The notes under the pieces were generated by a model. It was not told the DNA's origin. It worked only from the letters and a program-made list of their open reading frames with translations, and did no database searches. Source: JAAYAN01 sp964437215 (lineage in GTDB: Bacteria; Bacteroidota; Ignavibacteria; Ignavibacteriales; Melioribacteraceae). Taken from it: a stretch of 7,158 bases of DNA. Shown here piece after piece: positions 5,487 to 7,158 of this stretch. The translations under genes were made by a program, and so were the position numbers. Position 1 is the stretch's first letter. The number at the start of each line of letters is the position of its first letter. Where the stretch lies: assembly GCA_964437215.1 (NCBI GenBank), contig CAYTFZ010000116.1, forward strand, positions 1 to 7,158, written 5' to 3'.

Positions 5487-7158
5487 CTAAAATTTACGGG
5501 CAATTACAAGAGCTTCTTTAAAGACGGAAATCGAATTCTTTTCGTTGTCAAAAGCTTCGAACAAAAGGATATAAATACCAACACGCAATGGTGTTTTGCC
5601 GCTGTCGTATCCGTCATATATTATTGAACCTGAGGAACTTACAGGAAGTCCGTCGGCAATAGTACATACAACCCTGCCTTTTGTATCGAAGAGTCTAACT
5701 CTTACAAACGAAACAGCAGGTTTTAGATTGTAGTTTATTATCGTGAAATCCTCAAACCCGTCATTATCCGGTGAAAACGGATTCGGCAAAATTGAAATAC
5801 CTTCTTTACCTTCGTGATTTGATATGAACACCGAATTAATTCTTCCCGGAGTTGATTTTTCGGGCGAAACACAGCTTGTCCAATTATTTTCATCATTTCC
5901 GCTTATGCCGGGATTTATTTTTTCGAGCGAGCAGTTTTTTGTTGATGAAACCAGCGGATTATGGAAAGACGGATAGTATGAAACTGAATCGATTAGATTC
6001 CCTTTCAAATCTTTAACTGAAATGCTGCCTCCCGTATTCGGCAAAGAAAAATATGAAATACCCAATTTACCTTCGGGTTTGCACAATTCCTTAATCGAAG
6101 TATCAGTTGCAGCGACAAAATATTCATCCTTTTTTATTATTAATGATGTATTGCTTGCTCTTATACTTTTACTGCCGTTTATGATAATTTTAACAGTAGC
6201 CAAATCAACAGAATCTTCAGAAAAGTTAAACAGCTCAATAAATTCTGCTTTCCCTGCATCTGTATCAAAAAGTATTTCGTTTATTGCAAGAGAACCTTTT
6301 TCGTATTCAGGAATTTTGCCAAGCGTATTTTCTCTTCCAGGGGTTGAACCGTCCGGTGAAATGGAATAAATCCAATTGCTTTCTTCGGAAGATAAGGAAA
6401 AATCAATTTTCTCAATAGAAAAACCTCTCAACGGCTCCTGAAGATAATAAACCGAATCAACGGTTTTCCCATTATTTTCTTTAAGAATAACTTCATCGGA
6501 ATCGTTATTCAGCGACGGAAACCTGCATAAATGTATTTTTGTATCCGGCAGATCATACTGTGTAATAAATGAAGTATCTGAAGCAATAATCATAAATTCT
6601 TCGGGATTTATAATTACGGAATCAATTTTACCAATCTGTACTTGCGAACGGTTGTCGCAAATTAGCCAGTCCTTTAAATCAATTTTAAATTCCGAATTAT
6701 TAAAAATCTCTATCCATTCGCTTTTTCCGCTATCGGGATTAAACATTATTTCTGTGATAATAACCGAATTAAATTCCATTGAAGGAATTATGTTTAGAAA
6801 CACCTCATTATCATCGGTAAATTCATCTTTTCCGCAGTTTATTTTCAGTATGAAATTCTCAGTCCGGTTTGTTAGCTGATACACATTCTTAAAATTAAAT
6901 TTATGCACTGAATCAGGCATAATTGTAATTTCTTCGGAGACAGAGATTTGCTTATCTGCAACCGAATCGAGGTCTGCATCTGAAAAAAGAGAACATGATG
7001 CCTTAATCTCATTTTTACCTGAATTTATTATTTCCGCCGAAAACGAAATTGATTGTCCCGCAGCCGGATATTTTGGAAAGATGTTAAAGGATTTAACAGA
7101 AAGATCAAATTCCTTTCTGGTTACGGAATTTTTCATTCCAGGTGTTGCGCTGGTTTTA
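5487..7158 (-). CDS. Lamin-tail-domain surface protein with FlgD-like C-terminus (5' partial)
   Basis: The reading frame runs off the right edge: seven more codons (KTSATPG) precede the first ATG at 7136, so that ATG is internal. Numbering from it, residues 11-119 form a CARDB-like beta domain (GQSISFSAEIINSG, 27-40). A lamin-tail domain spans about 123-272 (ITEIMFNP, EWIEIFNNS, DLKDW, ending in STPGREN), and a second spans about 282-436 (INEILFD, EFIELFN, ending in STPGRIN). The end (446-549; ILPNPFSPDNDGFEDF, VRVRLFDTKGRVV, YDGYDSGK, VGIYILLFEA) resembles the FlgD Ig-like or gliding-motility-type C-terminal domain. The leading SATPGMKNS repeats the ending of a lamin-tail domain, implying a third copy upstream. 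Proteins of this layout in Bacteroidota are exported, multi-domain and probably adhesive or envelope-bound. The signal peptide is outside the window. The stop is TAG at 5489-5487; no terminator was found behind it. Confidence 0.82.
   Translation of the reverse strand, partial: KTSATPGMKNSVTRKEFDLSVKSFNIFPKYPAAGQSISFSAEIINSGKNEIKASCSLFSDADLDSVADKQISVSEEITIMPDSVHKFNFKNVYQLTNRTENFILKINCGKDEFTDDNEVFLNIIPSMEFNSVIITEIMFNPDSGKSEWIEIFNNSEFKIDLKDWLICDNRSQVQIGKIDSVIINPEEFMIIASDTSFITQYDLPDTKIHLCRFPSLNNDSDEVILKENNGKTVDSVYYLQEPLRGFSIEKIDFSLSSEESNWIYSISPDGSTPGRENTLGKIPEYEKGSLAINEILFDTDAGKAEFIELFNFSEDSVDLATVKIIINGSKSIRASNTSLIIKKDEYFVAATDTSIKELCKPEGKLGISYFSLPNTGGSISVKDLKGNLIDSVSYYPSFHNPLVSSTKNCSLEKINPGISGNDENNWTSCVSPEKSTPGRINSVFISNHEGKEGISILPNPFSPDNDGFEDFTIINYNLKPAVSFVRVRLFDTKGRVVCTIADGLPVSSSGSIIYDGYDSGKTPLRVGIYILLFEAFDNEKNSISVFKEALVIARKF

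Noticed and set aside
6022..6369. 115-codon + strand open frame with a hydrophobic stretch
   Set aside because: It is antisense to the lamin-tail domains, whose protein motifs are clear. The hydrophobic run is a by-product of the complementary codons.
1..7158. CRISPR array, tRNA, rRNA, insertion sequence or defence island
   Set aside because: I found no regularly spaced repeats, cloverleaf patterns, transposase motifs or nuclease/helicase modules on either strand.

Overview
The window reads as an AT-rich bacterial chromosome segment, most likely from the Ignavibacteria/Ignavibacteriales lineage (Bacteroidota–Chlorobiota group). The best evidence is the C-terminus of the protein at 3187-4485. 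It carries the type IX secretion (T9SS) sorting domain in the wording typical of that lineage (NYPNPFNP, YDILGREVATLV, LASGIYLYKLQAGEF, KKLILMK). A second large surface-type protein with lamin-tail domains and a FlgD-like end (from 5487 past the right edge), and poor Shine-Dalgarno sites at several starts, fit the same group. The assignment is inferred from sequence style, not from a search.

Left part (1-2780): a hairpin that probably ends an upstream gene, then a tight four-gene operon on the + strand with gaps of 1, 0 and 3 bases. Its products are a DUF486 small membrane protein, a phosphinothricin-acetyltransferase-like GNAT enzyme, a class I SAM-dependent methyltransferase, and a radical SAM protein of the spore-photoproduct-lyase superfamily with a C-terminal helix-hairpin-helix. 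The spacing implies co-transcription, but no known pathway joins all four.

Middle (2781-4642): a 406-base convergent spacer with a clear minus-strand terminator and a possible decayed 43-codon reading frame. Then comes the minus-strand T9SS cargo gene, which has a signal peptide, three loosely similar beta-rich repeats and the sorting domain. The sorting domain is interrupted in frame by a 27-base GC-rich element that encodes PLSGGVRGG and has the pattern of a G-quadruplex. The divergent spacer upstream is very AT-rich and holds three alternating copies of the octamer ATCTTTAT.

Right part (4643-7158): a hexapeptide-repeat O-acetyltransferase resembling the CysE catalytic domain on the + strand. 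Converging on it is an unrecognised 76-residue protein with a strong ribosome site. Behind that on the minus strand is the lamin-tail surface protein, whose start lies outside the window.

I see no tRNA, rRNA, CRISPR array, transposase or phage gene. The points most worth following are the in-frame G-quadruplex-like element inside a secretion signal, the radical SAM/HhH protein that lacks the SPL hydrogen-donor cysteine, and the alternating-octamer site between divergent genes.
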